From the NCBI GenBank assembly GCA_900314655.1, contig OMWC01000035.1, positions 1 through 34,786 on the forward strand: 34,786 nt of DNA, written 5' to 3'. The notes beneath the pieces were generated by a model. The model was not told the DNA's origin and made no database searches. It worked only from the letters and a program-made list of their open reading frames with translations. Below, piece after piece: positions 7,629-15,535 of the stretch (its first letter is position 1; the number at the start of each line of letters is the position of its first letter). This DNA comes from an uncultured Prevotellaceae bacterium. Lineage in GTDB: Bacteria; Bacteroidota; Bacteroidia; Bacteroidales; Bacteroidaceae. The translations under genes were made by a program, and so were the position numbers.

Positions 7629-8942
7629 ATGGGAAACCTAGTAGCGATTGTGGGACGCCCCAATGTGGGAAAATCGACCCTATTTAACCGTCTGACCAAA
7701 ACTCGTCAGGCCATTGTCAGCGACGAGGCCGGAACGACGCGTGACCGCCAGTATGGACATTGTGACTGGAATGGGCGCGAGTTCTCCGTCGTGGATACTG
7801 GTGGTTGGGTTGTCAATTCGGATGATATTTTCGAAGAGGAAATCCGCAAACAGGTAATGGTGGCTACAGAAGAGGCCGACCTGCTACTGTTTCTTGTCGA
7901 TGGGCAGAATGGCCTGACCGACTGGGACAGTGACGTGGCAAAGATTCTGCGTCGCACAAAGTTGCCTGTGATTCTTGTCGTAAACAAGGTGGACAACAAT
8001 GAAGACCTCTATGTTTCCGGCGAGTTCTACAAATTGGGCCTCGGTGATCCCGTGTGCGTAAGCGCTGCTACGGGTTCAGGAACAGGCGATTTGCTCGATC
8101 TTGTCTTGGAGAAATTACCCGAGAAAAGTGGCGACTTGCTTGAGGAAGGCATACCCCGCTTTGCCGTGGTGGGCCGTCCTAATGCAGGAAAGAGCAGCAT
8201 AATCAACGCCTTTATTGGTGAGGAACGCCATATCGTGACCGAGATTGCGGGTACTACCCGTGACAGTATCTACACTCGCTATGACAAGTTCGGCTTTGAT
8301 TTCTATCTGGTAGATACCGCAGGTATCCGCCGTAAGAACAAAGTCAATGAAGACTTGGAATTCTATTCCGTGATGCGTAGTATCCGTGCCATCGAGAACT
8401 CCGATGTATGTATCCTCATGCTCGATGCTACCCGTGGCATTGAGGCGCAAGACATGAATATCTTCCAGTTGATTCAGAAGAACCAAAAGTCTTTGGTTGT
8501 GGTGGTGAATAAATGGGACCTCGTAGAAGATAAGTCGCAAAAGGCCATCAAGTATTTCGAGGACGTCATTCGCGAGCACCTGTCTCCCTTCAAGGATTTT
8601 CCTATCATCTTCGCTTCGGCACTTACCAAACAGCGCATCTTCAAGGTGCTTGAGACGGCCAAGCAGGTCTATCTCAACCGTAAGGTGAAGATCGGAACTT
8701 CAAAACTCAACGAAGTGTTGCTTCCCATCATTGAGGCAACGCCGCCGCCAAGCATCAAGGGCAAGTACATCAAGATCAAGTATATCTCTCAGGTGCCTGA
8801 TACGCAGATACCCACCTTCGTCTTCTATGCCAACCTGCCGCAGTATGTGAAGGAACCCTATCGCCGTTTCTTGGAGAATAAGATTCGCGAGAATTGGTCG
8901 CTGACAGGTTCGCCCATCAATGTATTTGTCCGTCAGAAATAA
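7629..8942 (+). CDS. der: GTPase Der (EngA), 50S ribosome assembly
   Basis: 437 residues, full length. Der has two tandem G domains and a KH-like C-terminal domain and helps late assembly of the 50S subunit. G domain 1 begins with GRPNVGKS (9-16) and has DTGGW and NKVD; G domain 2 has GRPNAGKS (about 182), DTAG and NKWD. The C-terminal domain spans about 350-437 ([19 protein letters not shown]). The ATG at 7629 has an AGGAGAAA sequence about 9 nt upstream, one of the better ribosome-binding sites here. It follows era by 42 nt with no terminator, so the two GTPases are probably co-expressed. Confidence 0.97.
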   Translation: MGNLVAIVGRPNVGKSTLFNRLTKTRQAIVSDEAGTTRDRQYGHCDWNGREFSVVDTGGWVVNSDDIFEEEIRKQVMVATEEADLLLFLVDGQNGLTDWDSDVAKILRRTKLPVILVVNKVDNNEDLYVSGEFYKLGLGDPVCVSAATGSGTGDLLDLVLEKLPEKSGDLLEEGIPRFAVVGRPNAGKSSIINAFIGEERHIVTEIAGTTRDSIYTRYDKFGFDFYLVDTAGIRRKNKVNEDLEFYSVMRSIRAIENSDVCILMLDATRGIEAQDMNIFQLIQKNQKSLVVVVNKWDLVEDKSQKAIKYFEDVIREHLSPFKDFPIIFASALTKQRIFKVLETAKQVYLNRKVKIGTSKLNEVLLPIIEATPPPSIKGKYIKIKYISQVPDTQIPTFVFYANLPQYVKEPYRRFLENKIRENWSLTGSPINVFVRQK

Positions 8943-8954
8943 ACGAGCCATTCA

Positions 8955-8980
8955 AGCCCTCCCTTTTGGGGATGGGCTTT
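8955..8980 (+). terminator. REP-like hairpin between der and the lipoprotein gene
   Basis: AAGCCC (8955-8960) pairs with GGGCTT (8975-8980); inside it TCCC pairs with GGGA around TTTT with one bulge. No strong U-tract. The AGCCCTCCC core matches the REP-like element at 33928-33957. Confidence 0.5.
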
Positions 8981-8990
8981 CAGATAGTCT

Positions 8991-9377
8991 ATGAGAAAGA
9001 TTCTTTATTGCATCGTGGCCTTGGTGCTTGTTGCCTGCGGAGGCGATAAGAAACCTGATTTTGCTGCTGCCAATGCAGCTAAGGAGTATTATAGCCTGTT
9101 GCTTGAAGGAAAGGCAGAGGCTTTTGTGGAGAAGATGGATATGCCAGACAGTATCCCCGAGATGTATCGCGAGCAGTTGGTAGCCAATATCAAGATGTAT
9201 ATAGCCCAACAACAAGATGAACATCACGGTATCAAGAAAGTGGATGTCCAGAACTGTATCAATGATTCCCTTCAGCCCACAGCTCAGGCTTTCCTGATGA
9301 TTTGCTATGGTGACAGCACCGTAGAGGAGATTGTCGTTCCGATGGTGAAACGCGATGGCAAGTGGTTGATGAAATAG
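8991..9377 (+). CDS. Small lipoprotein (DUF4878/NTF2-like)
   Basis: 128 residues. A short type-II signal peptide ends in a lipobox LVAC with Cys16 as the lipidation site, followed by GGDKK. The mature part (AANAAKEYYSLLLEGKAEAFVEKMD, then a strand-rich C-terminus ending VVPMVKRDGKWLMK) has the helix-then-sheet pattern of DUF4878-type NTF2-like lipoproteins found in Bacteroidales. The function is unknown; these are exported and membrane-anchored. It lies 48 nt after der, separated by a REP-like hairpin. It converges on mlaF with only 4 nt between stop codons. Confidence 0.75.
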   Translation: MRKILYCIVALVLVACGGDKKPDFAAANAAKEYYSLLLEGKAEAFVEKMDMPDSIPEMYREQLVANIKMYIAQQQDEHHGIKKVDVQNCINDSLQPTAQAFLMICYGDSTVEEIVVPMVKRDGKWLMK

Positions 9378-9381
9378 GCTT

Positions 9382-10158
9382 TCAAGGATTGCCTGCTTTT
9401 TCTTTCATTTCCTCTTCCTTCACTTTCTTGAAGAGGTCGGAAGCAAAGATGAAATCGTTGAGTTTCTTATTGGTGGAAGTCATGATTTCATCCTTGGTGC
9501 CGTTCCAGGCCGCCGTGCCCTTATAAATAAAGATAATATTCTCACCGATGCCCATCACGGAGTTCATGTCGTGGGTGTTGATGATGGTTGTCGTGCTGTA
9601 TTCCTGGGTAATGGAATGAAGCAACTCGTCAATCACTAAGGAAGTTTTAGGGTCGAGACCGCTGTTCGGCTCATCACAGAAGAGGTACTTCGGGTTCAGG
9701 GCAATGGCACGGGCAATAGCTACGCGCTTCTGCATTCCACCAGAGAGTTCGCCAGGGAATTTCTGCTGCGCTTCGATAAGATTTACGCGATCCAGGCAAT
9801 CCTGGGCGCGTTTTACCCTTTCCCGGTAATTCATGGTGGAGAACATATCCAGCGGAAACATCACGTTTTCCAACACCGACATAGAGTCGAACAAGGCTGC
9901 GCTCTGGAAAATCATTCCCATCTCGCGGCGTAGCATCACTTTCTCTCGCTTTGTCATGGCCACGAAGTTGCGGTCATCGTAGAGAATTTCCCCCTGAGTG
10001 GGTTCGAGTAGCCCCACGATATTCTTCATCAATACGGTTTTTCCGCTTCCGCTCTGGCCGATGATGAGATTGGTCTTTCCGTTCTCAAAGCATGCATTAA
10101 TGTCATGCAGCACTTCTTTGTTCTCGAACGATTTATATAAATGGTTTATCTGAATCAT
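9382..10158 (-). CDS. MlaF-type ABC transporter ATPase
   Basis: 258 residues. It is the ATPase of an MCE/Mla lipid transporter at the inner membrane. Walker A GQSGSGKT is at 34-41, the signature LSGGMQKR near 137, Walker B YLFCDEPNSGLD, and the H-loop INTHDMNSV. The C-terminal segment AWNGTKDEIMTSTNKKLNDFIFAS is typical of MlaF. The start ATG overlaps the mlaE stop by 4 nt, so translation is coupled. No MlaD/MCE, MlaB or MlaC gene follows; in this window the operon is only EF. Mla systems move phospholipids between inner and outer membrane; direction and substrate cannot be read here. Confidence 0.92.
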   Translation of the reverse strand: MIQINHLYKSFENKEVLHDINACFENGKTNLIIGQSGSGKTVLMKNIVGLLEPTQGEILYDDRNFVAMTKREKVMLRREMGMIFQSAALFDSMSVLENVMFPLDMFSTMNYRERVKRAQDCLDRVNLIEAQQKFPGELSGGMQKRVAIARAIALNPKYLFCDEPNSGLDPKTSLVIDELLHSITQEYSTTTIINTHDMNSVMGIGENIIFIYKGTAAWNGTKDEIMTSTNKKLNDFIFASDLFKKVKEEEMKEKAGNP

Positions 10159-10901
10159 GACAATAACTGCGTTAGGAATACGTCTGAACAGAGAATGAGC
10201 ACAGAAGAGTTGACCACAGCCGTGGTGGACGCCTTGCCCACTTCCACGGAGCCTCCTTCCACGTTATAGCCGAAGAACGACGATACGCTGGAGATGATAA
10301 AGGCAAAAAACAGACTCTTGATAATCGACATCCACACGAACCACGGGTTGAAGTCGTGCTGCAGACCTAAGGTTAAGTCGTCGGGCGAAAGTACGTGCCC
10401 GATATAAGCCGTTGCATAGGCTCCGAGAATGCCCATGGCCGAAGAGAAGATAACCAGAAATGGCATCATGGTAATCATTCCCATGATTTTTGGCAGAATC
10501 AGATACGAGGCAGAGTTCACTCCCATGATTTCCAGGGCGTCAATCTGCTGGGTGACACGCATCGTGCCCAGTTCGGAGGCAATGTTGGAGCCTACCTTTC
10601 CTGCCAGTATCAAGCACATGATACTCGACGAAAACTCCAGCAGCATAATCTCGCGAGTCGTGTAGCCACTCACCCATCTTGGCATCCAAGGGCTTTGGAT
10701 GTTGAGTTTCATCTGGATGCAGATTACGGCGCCGATGAAAAACGAGATGAGCAGTACGATGCCGATAGAGTTGACGCCCAGTTGCAGCATCTCTTTAACG
10801 TACTGTTTCCAGAACATTCTGAAGCGCTCGGGGCGCGAAAAAGTTCGCCCCATCAGTATGATGTAGCGGCCCAGTGCTGCAAGCCATTTAGTTATGAACA
10901 T
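10155..10901 (-). CDS. MlaE-type ABC transporter permease
   Basis: 248 residues from the ATG at 10901 (MFITKWLAALGRYIILMGRTF). That start matches the usual family N-terminus. An in-frame ATG 26 codons upstream would give a 274-residue protein but lies upstream of the promoter at 10926-10955, so it is unlikely. The family core is clear: EFSSSIMCLILAGKVGSNIASELGTMRVTQQIDALEIMG. Several transmembrane helices follow, including IVLLISFFIGAVICIQ, MMPFLVIFSSAMGILGAYATAYIG and SLFFAFIISSVSSFFGYNVEGG. It pairs with the overlapping mlaF ATPase to form the inner-membrane half of a lipid transporter. It is divergently transcribed from lptB, so LPS export and lipid transport share one regulatory gap. Confidence 0.9.
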   Translation of the reverse strand: MFITKWLAALGRYIILMGRTFSRPERFRMFWKQYVKEMLQLGVNSIGIVLLISFFIGAVICIQMKLNIQSPWMPRWVSGYTTREIMLLEFSSSIMCLILAGKVGSNIASELGTMRVTQQIDALEIMGVNSASYLILPKIMGMITMMPFLVIFSSAMGILGAYATAYIGHVLSPDDLTLGLQHDFNPWFVWMSIIKSLFFAFIISSVSSFFGYNVEGGSVEVGKASTTAVVNSSVLILCSDVFLTQLLS

Positions 10902-10925
10902 AAGTCTCTGATGTGTATTTGCGTG

Positions 10926-10955
10926 CAAAGTTAGTGAAAACCGATGAAAAAGCAA
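10926..10955 (-). promoter_or_regulatory. Promoter for mlaE-mlaF
   Basis: On the minus strand: TTG (10955-10953), 19 nt, TAACTTTG (10933-10926). This is a full Bacteroidota consensus about 25 nt upstream of the mlaE ATG at 10901, which supports that start over the upstream one. Confidence 0.8.
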
Positions 10956-10963
10956 AAAAAAAA

Positions 10964-10993
10964 TTGTTTTTCCGCTCATTTGCTGTAACTTTA
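10964..10993 (+). promoter_or_regulatory. Upstream, duplicated promoter-like copy before lptB
   Basis: TTG (10964-10966), 19 nt, TAACTTTA (10986-10993), one base off consensus. Bases 10970-10992 are identical to 11052-11074 in the second copy 82 bp downstream. Confidence 0.6.
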
Positions 10994-11044
10994 CATAAGT
11001 AAAGGCTGCATTCGGGAATCCAAAACAAAAAAGTTCTTTTTTCT

Positions 11045-11075
11045 TTTGTAATTCCGCTCATTTGCTGTAACTTTG
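11045..11075 (+). promoter_or_regulatory. Main promoter for lptB
   Basis: TTTG (11045-11048), 19 nt, TAACTTTG (11068-11075), a full consensus. A start near 11082 leaves about 12 nt before ATG 11094 and about 66 nt before the alternative ATG 11148. Confidence 0.8.
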
Positions 11076-11093
11076 CAACCAAATTGTAAGTAA

Positions 11094-11930
11094 ATGGAAG
11101 ACGTGTTGTTGAACGACAGTGAAAAATTCACAAAGACAGAAGGGTCTATGACACTTCGCACGGAAGGACTGGTGAAGCGCTACGGCAAGCGCACGGTGGT
11201 CAATGATGTTTCAATCAACGTGCGGCAAGGAGAAATCGTGGGGTTGCTTGGTCCTAACGGTGCAGGTAAGACCACTTCTTTCTATATGACGACGGGCCTT
11301 ATCATTCCCAATGCTGGCCATATTTATCTTGACGATCAGGAAATTACGAAATTCCCGGTTTATAAGCGTGCGCGTGCCGGTGTGGGCTACCTGCCACAGG
11401 AGGCTTCCGTCTTCCGCAAACTTAGCGTGGAAGACAATATCATGGCCGTTTTGGAGATGACCGGCCGTCCCCGCGAATACCAGTTGCAGAAGTTGGAGTC
11501 GCTTATCAAGGAACTTCGCTTGGAGAAGGTCCGCAAGAATCTGGGTGACCGTCTTTCCGGAGGTGAGCGCCGTCGTACGGAGATAGCTCGGTGTCTGGCC
11601 ATTGATCCTAAGTTCATTATGCTCGATGAACCTTTTGCCGGCGTTGACCCTATTGCCGTGGAAGATATCCAGCATATCGTGTGGCAGCTGAAGTATCGCA
11701 ACATTGGTATCCTTATCACGGACCATAACGTGCACGAGACACTATCTATTACCGACCGCGCCTATCTGCTTTTCGAGGGCCGCATTTTGTTCAAGGGTTC
11801 CCCTGAAGAACTTGCTGCCAACCCTATTGTGAAGGAAAAGTATCTAGGTCGTGATTTTGAACTCCGTCAGAAAGATTTCCAGTTGATTGACGCTGAGAAA
11901 CGCCGCAAGGAGGCTGAAGAGGCCGGATAG
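11094..11930 (+). CDS. lptB: LPS export ABC transporter ATPase LptB
   Basis: 278 residues as drawn. LptB powers extraction of lipopolysaccharide from the inner membrane together with LptFG and LptC. Visible are Walker A GPNGAGKT, the Q-loop region YLPQEASVF, signature LSGGERRR, Walker [14 protein letters not shown] and H-loop TDHNVHET. The family N-terminus is [15 protein letters not shown], which here begins at Met19 (ATG 11148, giving 260 residues). The first 18 residues are polar and look like an upstream extension, so 11148 may be the true start. It has its own duplicated promoter. An OstA/LptA-like gene lies 11 kb downstream (22341); lptFG and lptC are not in the window. Confidence 0.93.
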   Translation: MEDVLLNDSEKFTKTEGSMTLRTEGLVKRYGKRTVVNDVSINVRQGEIVGLLGPNGAGKTTSFYMTTGLIIPNAGHIYLDDQEITKFPVYKRARAGVGYLPQEASVFRKLSVEDNIMAVLEMTGRPREYQLQKLESLIKELRLEKVRKNLGDRLSGGERRRTEIARCLAIDPKFIMLDEPFAGVDPIAVEDIQHIVWQLKYRNIGILITDHNVHETLSITDRAYLLFEGRILFKGSPEELAANPIVKEKYLGRDFELRQKDFQLIDAEKRRKEAEEAG

Positions 11931-11992
11931 CCTCCAGAGGTTAAAAAAACAAATTTTTCCACATTATTTAATGTAATTAGCGAATTTCTTGC

Positions 11993-12000
11993 TACCTTTG
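11993..12000 (+). promoter_or_regulatory. -7 element of a tig promoter
   Basis: TACCTTTG at 11993-12000, 44 nt before the tig ATG. No clear TTG is present at the right distance upstream, so the promoter is only half supported. Confidence 0.5.
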
Positions 12001-12043
12001 CAGCCCAATTTGCAAATTAACAATTAATTAGATACAAAACAAG

Positions 12044-13402
12044 ATGAAAGTAACATTTGAGAATCCCGACAAAGTGAATGGCCTGATGACCATCACCGTG
12101 GAGGAGGCTGACTTCAAGGAAAATGTCGAGAAGACACTGAAGAATTACCGTAAGAAGGCAAATGTGCCCGGTTTCCGTCCGGGGCAGGTGCCTATGGGTC
12201 TGATTAAGCGCCAGGTAGGAACCAGCGTGAAGGTGGACGAGATCAACAAGCTCGTAGGTCAGGAGATCTACAAGTATGTACAGGAGAATAAGATTCAGAT
12301 GCTGGGTGAGCCCATGCCTTCTGAGAAGCAGCAGCCCGTTGATGTGGAGAAAGACGCTCCCTATACGTTCGTCTTCGACATTGCCGTGGCTCCTGAATTT
12401 GAGATTAAGTTGAGCGGTCACGACAAGGTGGACTACTACACCATCAAGGTTGACGACAAACTTATCGACCAGCAGGTGGATATGTATGCCAGCCGCGGTG
12501 GCCACTATGACAAGGTAGATAGCTATCAGGAGAACGACATGCTGAAGGGTGACCTGCGCGAACTCGATGCCGAAGGCAATACCAAGGCTGAGGGCATTAC
12601 CGTTGAAGGTGCTGTTATGCTGCCTAATTATATTAAGGTTGACGACCAGAAGAAGCTCTTCGACGGCTGTAAACTGGGCGACATCATCACCTTCAATCCC
12701 AAGAAGGCCTATCCCGAGAATCTCGGCGAGATCAGTTCCCTGCTGAAGGTGAGCCGTGAAGAGGCTGAGAACATTGATGCCGATTTCTCCTATCAGATCA
12801 CCGAAATCAGCCGCTACGTGAAGGCTGATGTCAATCAGGACCTCTTCGACCAGGTGTTTGGCAAGGATGCCGTGAAGGATGAGAAGGAATTCCGCGAGCG
12901 TGTCGCTGATACGCTGAAGGCTCAGTTTGCTGTGGACAGCGATTTCAAGTTCATTCAGGATCTGCGTGCCCATTGCGAGAAGAAGGTTGGCGAGCTGACT
13001 TATCCCGATGCCCTGCTGAAGCGCATTATGCTCAACAATAATAAGGATAAGGGCGAGGATTTCGTGGAGAAGAACTACGAAATGAGCATCAAGGAACTCA
13101 CCTGGCACCTTATCAAGGAACAGCTTGTGGCTGCCAACAACATCAAGGTAGAGGATGCAGATGTCAAAGAAGCTGCCAAGGAGGCCGCCCGCGCGCAGTT
13201 TGCCCAGTATGGCATGAACAACGTGCCTGATGAGTATCTGGAGAACTATGCCCAGGATATGCTCAAGAAGAAGGAATATGTTGACAATCTGGTAGATCGC
13301 TCGATTGACCGTAAGCTCACGGAAGTCCTCAAGAACGTGGTGAAACTGAACCCGAAAGAGGCTACTCTCGACGAGTTTAATAAGATGATGGAAGCAAAAT
13401 AA
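12044..13402 (+). CDS. tig: Trigger factor
   Basis: 452 residues. Trigger factor sits at the ribosome exit tunnel and folds nascent chains. The N-terminal ribosome-binding domain has the signature GFRPGQVPMGLIKRQVG (about residues 45-61). The middle PPIase (FKBP-like) domain, about 150-240, is recognisable only by position and is divergent, as usual in Bacteroidota. The long helical C-terminal chaperone arms run from about 260 to 440. Followed by clpP, clpX and recQ, an order common in Bacteroidales that groups folding with proteolysis. A strong terminator hairpin lies just downstream, so tig is probably its own unit. Confidence 0.95.
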   Translation: MKVTFENPDKVNGLMTITVEEADFKENVEKTLKNYRKKANVPGFRPGQVPMGLIKRQVGTSVKVDEINKLVGQEIYKYVQENKIQMLGEPMPSEKQQPVDVEKDAPYTFVFDIAVAPEFEIKLSGHDKVDYYTIKVDDKLIDQQVDMYASRGGHYDKVDSYQENDMLKGDLRELDAEGNTKAEGITVEGAVMLPNYIKVDDQKKLFDGCKLGDIITFNPKKAYPENLGEISSLLKVSREEAENIDADFSYQITEISRYVKADVNQDLFDQVFGKDAVKDEKEFRERVADTLKAQFAVDSDFKFIQDLRAHCEKKVGELTYPDALLKRIMLNNNKDKGEDFVEKNYEMSIKELTWHLIKEQLVAANNIKVEDADVKEAAKEAARAQFAQYGMNNVPDEYLENYAQDMLKKKEYVDNLVDRSIDRKLTEVLKNVVKLNPKEATLDEFNKMMEAK

Positions 13403-13436
13403 CATTTTTTAGGAAATTATTTTCTTCGAAATAAGG

Positions 13437-13493
13437 GGTTATCCGCTTTTTTTTCTTATCTTTGTATTAAGAAAAAGGCGGATAACCTTTTTT
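13437..13493 (+). terminator. Terminator after tig, with an embedded -7 motif
   Basis: GGTTATCCGC...CTTA (13437-13458) pairs with TAAGAAAAAGGCGGATAACC (13468-13487), a stem of about 20 bp with a small bulge and a 9-nt loop, then TTTTTT (13488-13493). The arm-loop junction contains TATCTTTG (13457-13464), a perfect -7 box for clpP, though no TTG lies at the right distance upstream. Confidence 0.75.
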
Positions 13494-13551
13494 GCGCTTC
13501 TATGGGCGCTATAAATGATAAAAGATATAAGGCAAAACGATAAAGAAGAAT

Positions 13552-14214
13552 ATGAACGATTTTAGAAAATATGCCACACGGCATTTGGGAATGAGCAGTA
13601 TGGTGCTCGACGACGTAATGAAAGTTCAGTCACAGTATCTGAATCCGTATATTTTGGAAGAACGTCAGCTGAATGTGACGCAGATGGACGTGTTCTCACG
13701 ACTGATGATGGACCGTATCATCTTCCTTGGCACGCAGATTGACGACTATACCGCCAACACGTTGCAGGCTCAGTTGCTCTATCTGGATAGTGTGGACCCC
13801 GGTAAGGACATTTCCATCTATATCAATTCCCCGGGCGGAAGCGTGACGGCTGGTCTCGGTATCTATGACACGATGCAGTTTATCAGCAGCGACGTGGCTA
13901 CTATCTGTACGGGAATGGCCGCTTCGATGGCTGCCGTGCTGCTCGTTGCCGGACAGGAAGGCAAGCGTTCGGCCTTGACCCACAGCCGTGTGATGATTCA
14001 TCAGCCGCTTGGTGGCGTGCAGGGTCAGGCTAGCGACATGGAGATTGAGGTGAAGGAAATTCAGAAGTTTAAGAAAGAACTCTATACCATCATCAGCAAT
14101 CACTCGCACACACCTTATGAGAAGGTTTGGCAGGATAGCGACCGTAACTATTGGATGACCGCCGAGGAAGCCAAGGAGTATGGTATGATAGATGCTGTGC
14201 TGGTTAAGAAATAA
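13552..14214 (+). CDS. clpP: ATP-dependent Clp protease proteolytic subunit
   Basis: 220 residues. ClpP forms the barrel-shaped serine peptidase that works with ClpX, encoded next. The nucleophile is Ser125 (GMAASMAAVLL) and the base is His150 (SRVMIHQPLGG). The third triad position, Asp in E. coli (ERDRF), aligns here with Asn199 in DSDRNYWMTAEEAKEYG; this alignment was done by eye. Asp197 lies two residues away. An N-terminal stretch of about 25 residues precedes the conserved start of the fold and may be a short propeptide. Separated from tig by a strong hairpin; 32 nt before clpX, so clpP-clpX is likely one operon. Confidence 0.96.
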   Translation: MNDFRKYATRHLGMSSMVLDDVMKVQSQYLNPYILEERQLNVTQMDVFSRLMMDRIIFLGTQIDDYTANTLQAQLLYLDSVDPGKDISIYINSPGGSVTAGLGIYDTMQFISSDVATICTGMAASMAAVLLVAGQEGKRSALTHSRVMIHQPLGGVQGQASDMEIEVKEIQKFKKELYTIISNHSHTPYEKVWQDSDRNYWMTAEEAKEYGMIDAVLVKK

Positions 14215-14246
14215 TTAGTGTTAATAGTGATTAGATTAAGGTTTTA

Positions 14247-15485
14247 GTGGCAAAGAAAGTTTGTAATTTTTGCGGCAGAAGTGAGAACGAAGTAAAGTTG
14301 CTCATTACAGGACTGAACGGCTATATATGTGAGAACTGCGCCGAGCAGGCCCATGATATTGTAGTGTCAACCGGACTTCTCAATGGCAATAAGGACTTGC
14401 AGGGTGACAAGCCTTTCAAATTGAAAAAAGTACCCAAACCCCGCGAAATCAAGAAGCATCTCGACGAATACGTCATCGGTCAGGATGAGGCCAAGCGGTT
14501 TCTCTCCGTGGCCGTCTATAACCATTATAAGCGTCTTCAGCAGCCATTGTCCGACAAGGGCGTGGAGATAGAAAAGAGCAATATTATCATGGTCGGTTCC
14601 ACGGGAACTGGCAAGACCTTGCTGGCCCGAACCATCGCCAAACTCCTCGATGTTCCCTTCACCATCGTGGATGCTACAGTTTTTACAGAGGCCGGCTATG
14701 TGGGTGAAGACGTAGAGAGTATTCTCAGCCGTCTTCTCCAGGTAGCTGATTACGACCAAGCTGCTGCAGAACGAGGCATCGTCTTTATTGACGAGATAGA
14801 TAAGATTGCCCGCAAGAGCGATAATCCCAGTATTACCCGCGATGTCTCTGGCGAAGGCGTGCAGCAGAGTCTGCTCAAGTTACTGGAGGGATCCATCGTG
14901 AATGTTCCCCCCAAGGGCGGCCGCAAGCATCCTGACCAGGACTATGTGCATCTGGATACCCGCAATATCCTCTTTATCTGCGGTGGCGCATTCGATGGCA
15001 TTGAGCGTAAGATTGCCCAGCGGTTGAATACTCATGTGGTGGGGTATAGTTCCGTGCAGAATATACGCAAAATTGACAAGGGCGACCTGATGAAGTATAT
15101 CCTTCCTCAGGACTTGAAGTCGTATGGCTTGATCCCGGAACTGATCGGGCGTTTGCCGGTGCTGACTTACCTCAATCCGCTTGACCGTGAGGCGCTGCGG
15201 AGTATTCTGGTGGATCCCAAGAACTCTATCGTCAAGCAGTATGAAAAGCTGTTTGAGATGGACGGCGTGAAACTCACATTTGCAGATGAGACACTGGAGT
15301 ATATCGTGGACCAGGCCGTGGAATACAAGCTGGGCGCCCGTGGCCTTCGCTCCATTGTGGAGGCTGTGATGATGGATGCAATGTTTGAAATTCCGTCAAA
15401 ACGTGTAAAAAGTTTTGATGTTACTCTCGAGTATGCTAAAGAGCAGCTGGACAAAGCCCATTTGCAGAAATTGGAAAGCGCTTAG
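14247..15485 (+). CDS. clpX: ClpX, AAA+ unfoldase of ClpXP
   Basis: 412 residues starting with GTG at 14247 ([16 protein letters not shown]). The N-terminal C4 zinc domain (CNFC ... CENC) selects substrates and adaptors. The AAA+ core has Walker A GSTGTGKT, pore loop GYVGED, Walker B IVFIDEID and sensor 2 GARGLRSI. Where E. coli ClpX has the IGF tripeptide that docks on ClpP, this protein reads VGY ([10 protein letters not shown]), so the contact differs in detail. It unfolds tagged or damaged proteins and feeds them to ClpP, encoded immediately upstream. Confidence 0.97.
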   Translation: MAKKVCNFCGRSENEVKLLITGLNGYICENCAEQAHDIVVSTGLLNGNKDLQGDKPFKLKKVPKPREIKKHLDEYVIGQDEAKRFLSVAVYNHYKRLQQPLSDKGVEIEKSNIIMVGSTGTGKTLLARTIAKLLDVPFTIVDATVFTEAGYVGEDVESILSRLLQVADYDQAAAERGIVFIDEIDKIARKSDNPSITRDVSGEGVQQSLLKLLEGSIVNVPPKGGRKHPDQDYVHLDTRNILFICGGAFDGIERKIAQRLNTHVVGYSSVQNIRKIDKGDLMKYILPQDLKSYGLIPELIGRLPVLTYLNPLDREALRSILVDPKNSIVKQYEKLFEMDGVKLTFADETLEYIVDQAVEYKLGARGLRSIVEAVMMDAMFEIPSKRVKSFDVTLEYAKEQLDKAHLQKLESA

Positions 15486-15535
15486 CATTCGCTTAGCGGA
15501 TGAAATCTAATGAATAAATGATAATAATATAATTG

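Noticed and set aside
10902..10979. Longer mlaE start at 10979
   Set aside because: The extra 26 codons lie over and upstream of the consensus promoter, and the family N-terminus begins at 10901.
12017..13405. 462-codon open frame on the minus strand opposite tig
   Set aside because: Its Leu/His/Ile-rich sequence is what antisense of a codon-biased gene produces; tig on the plus strand is a clear match.
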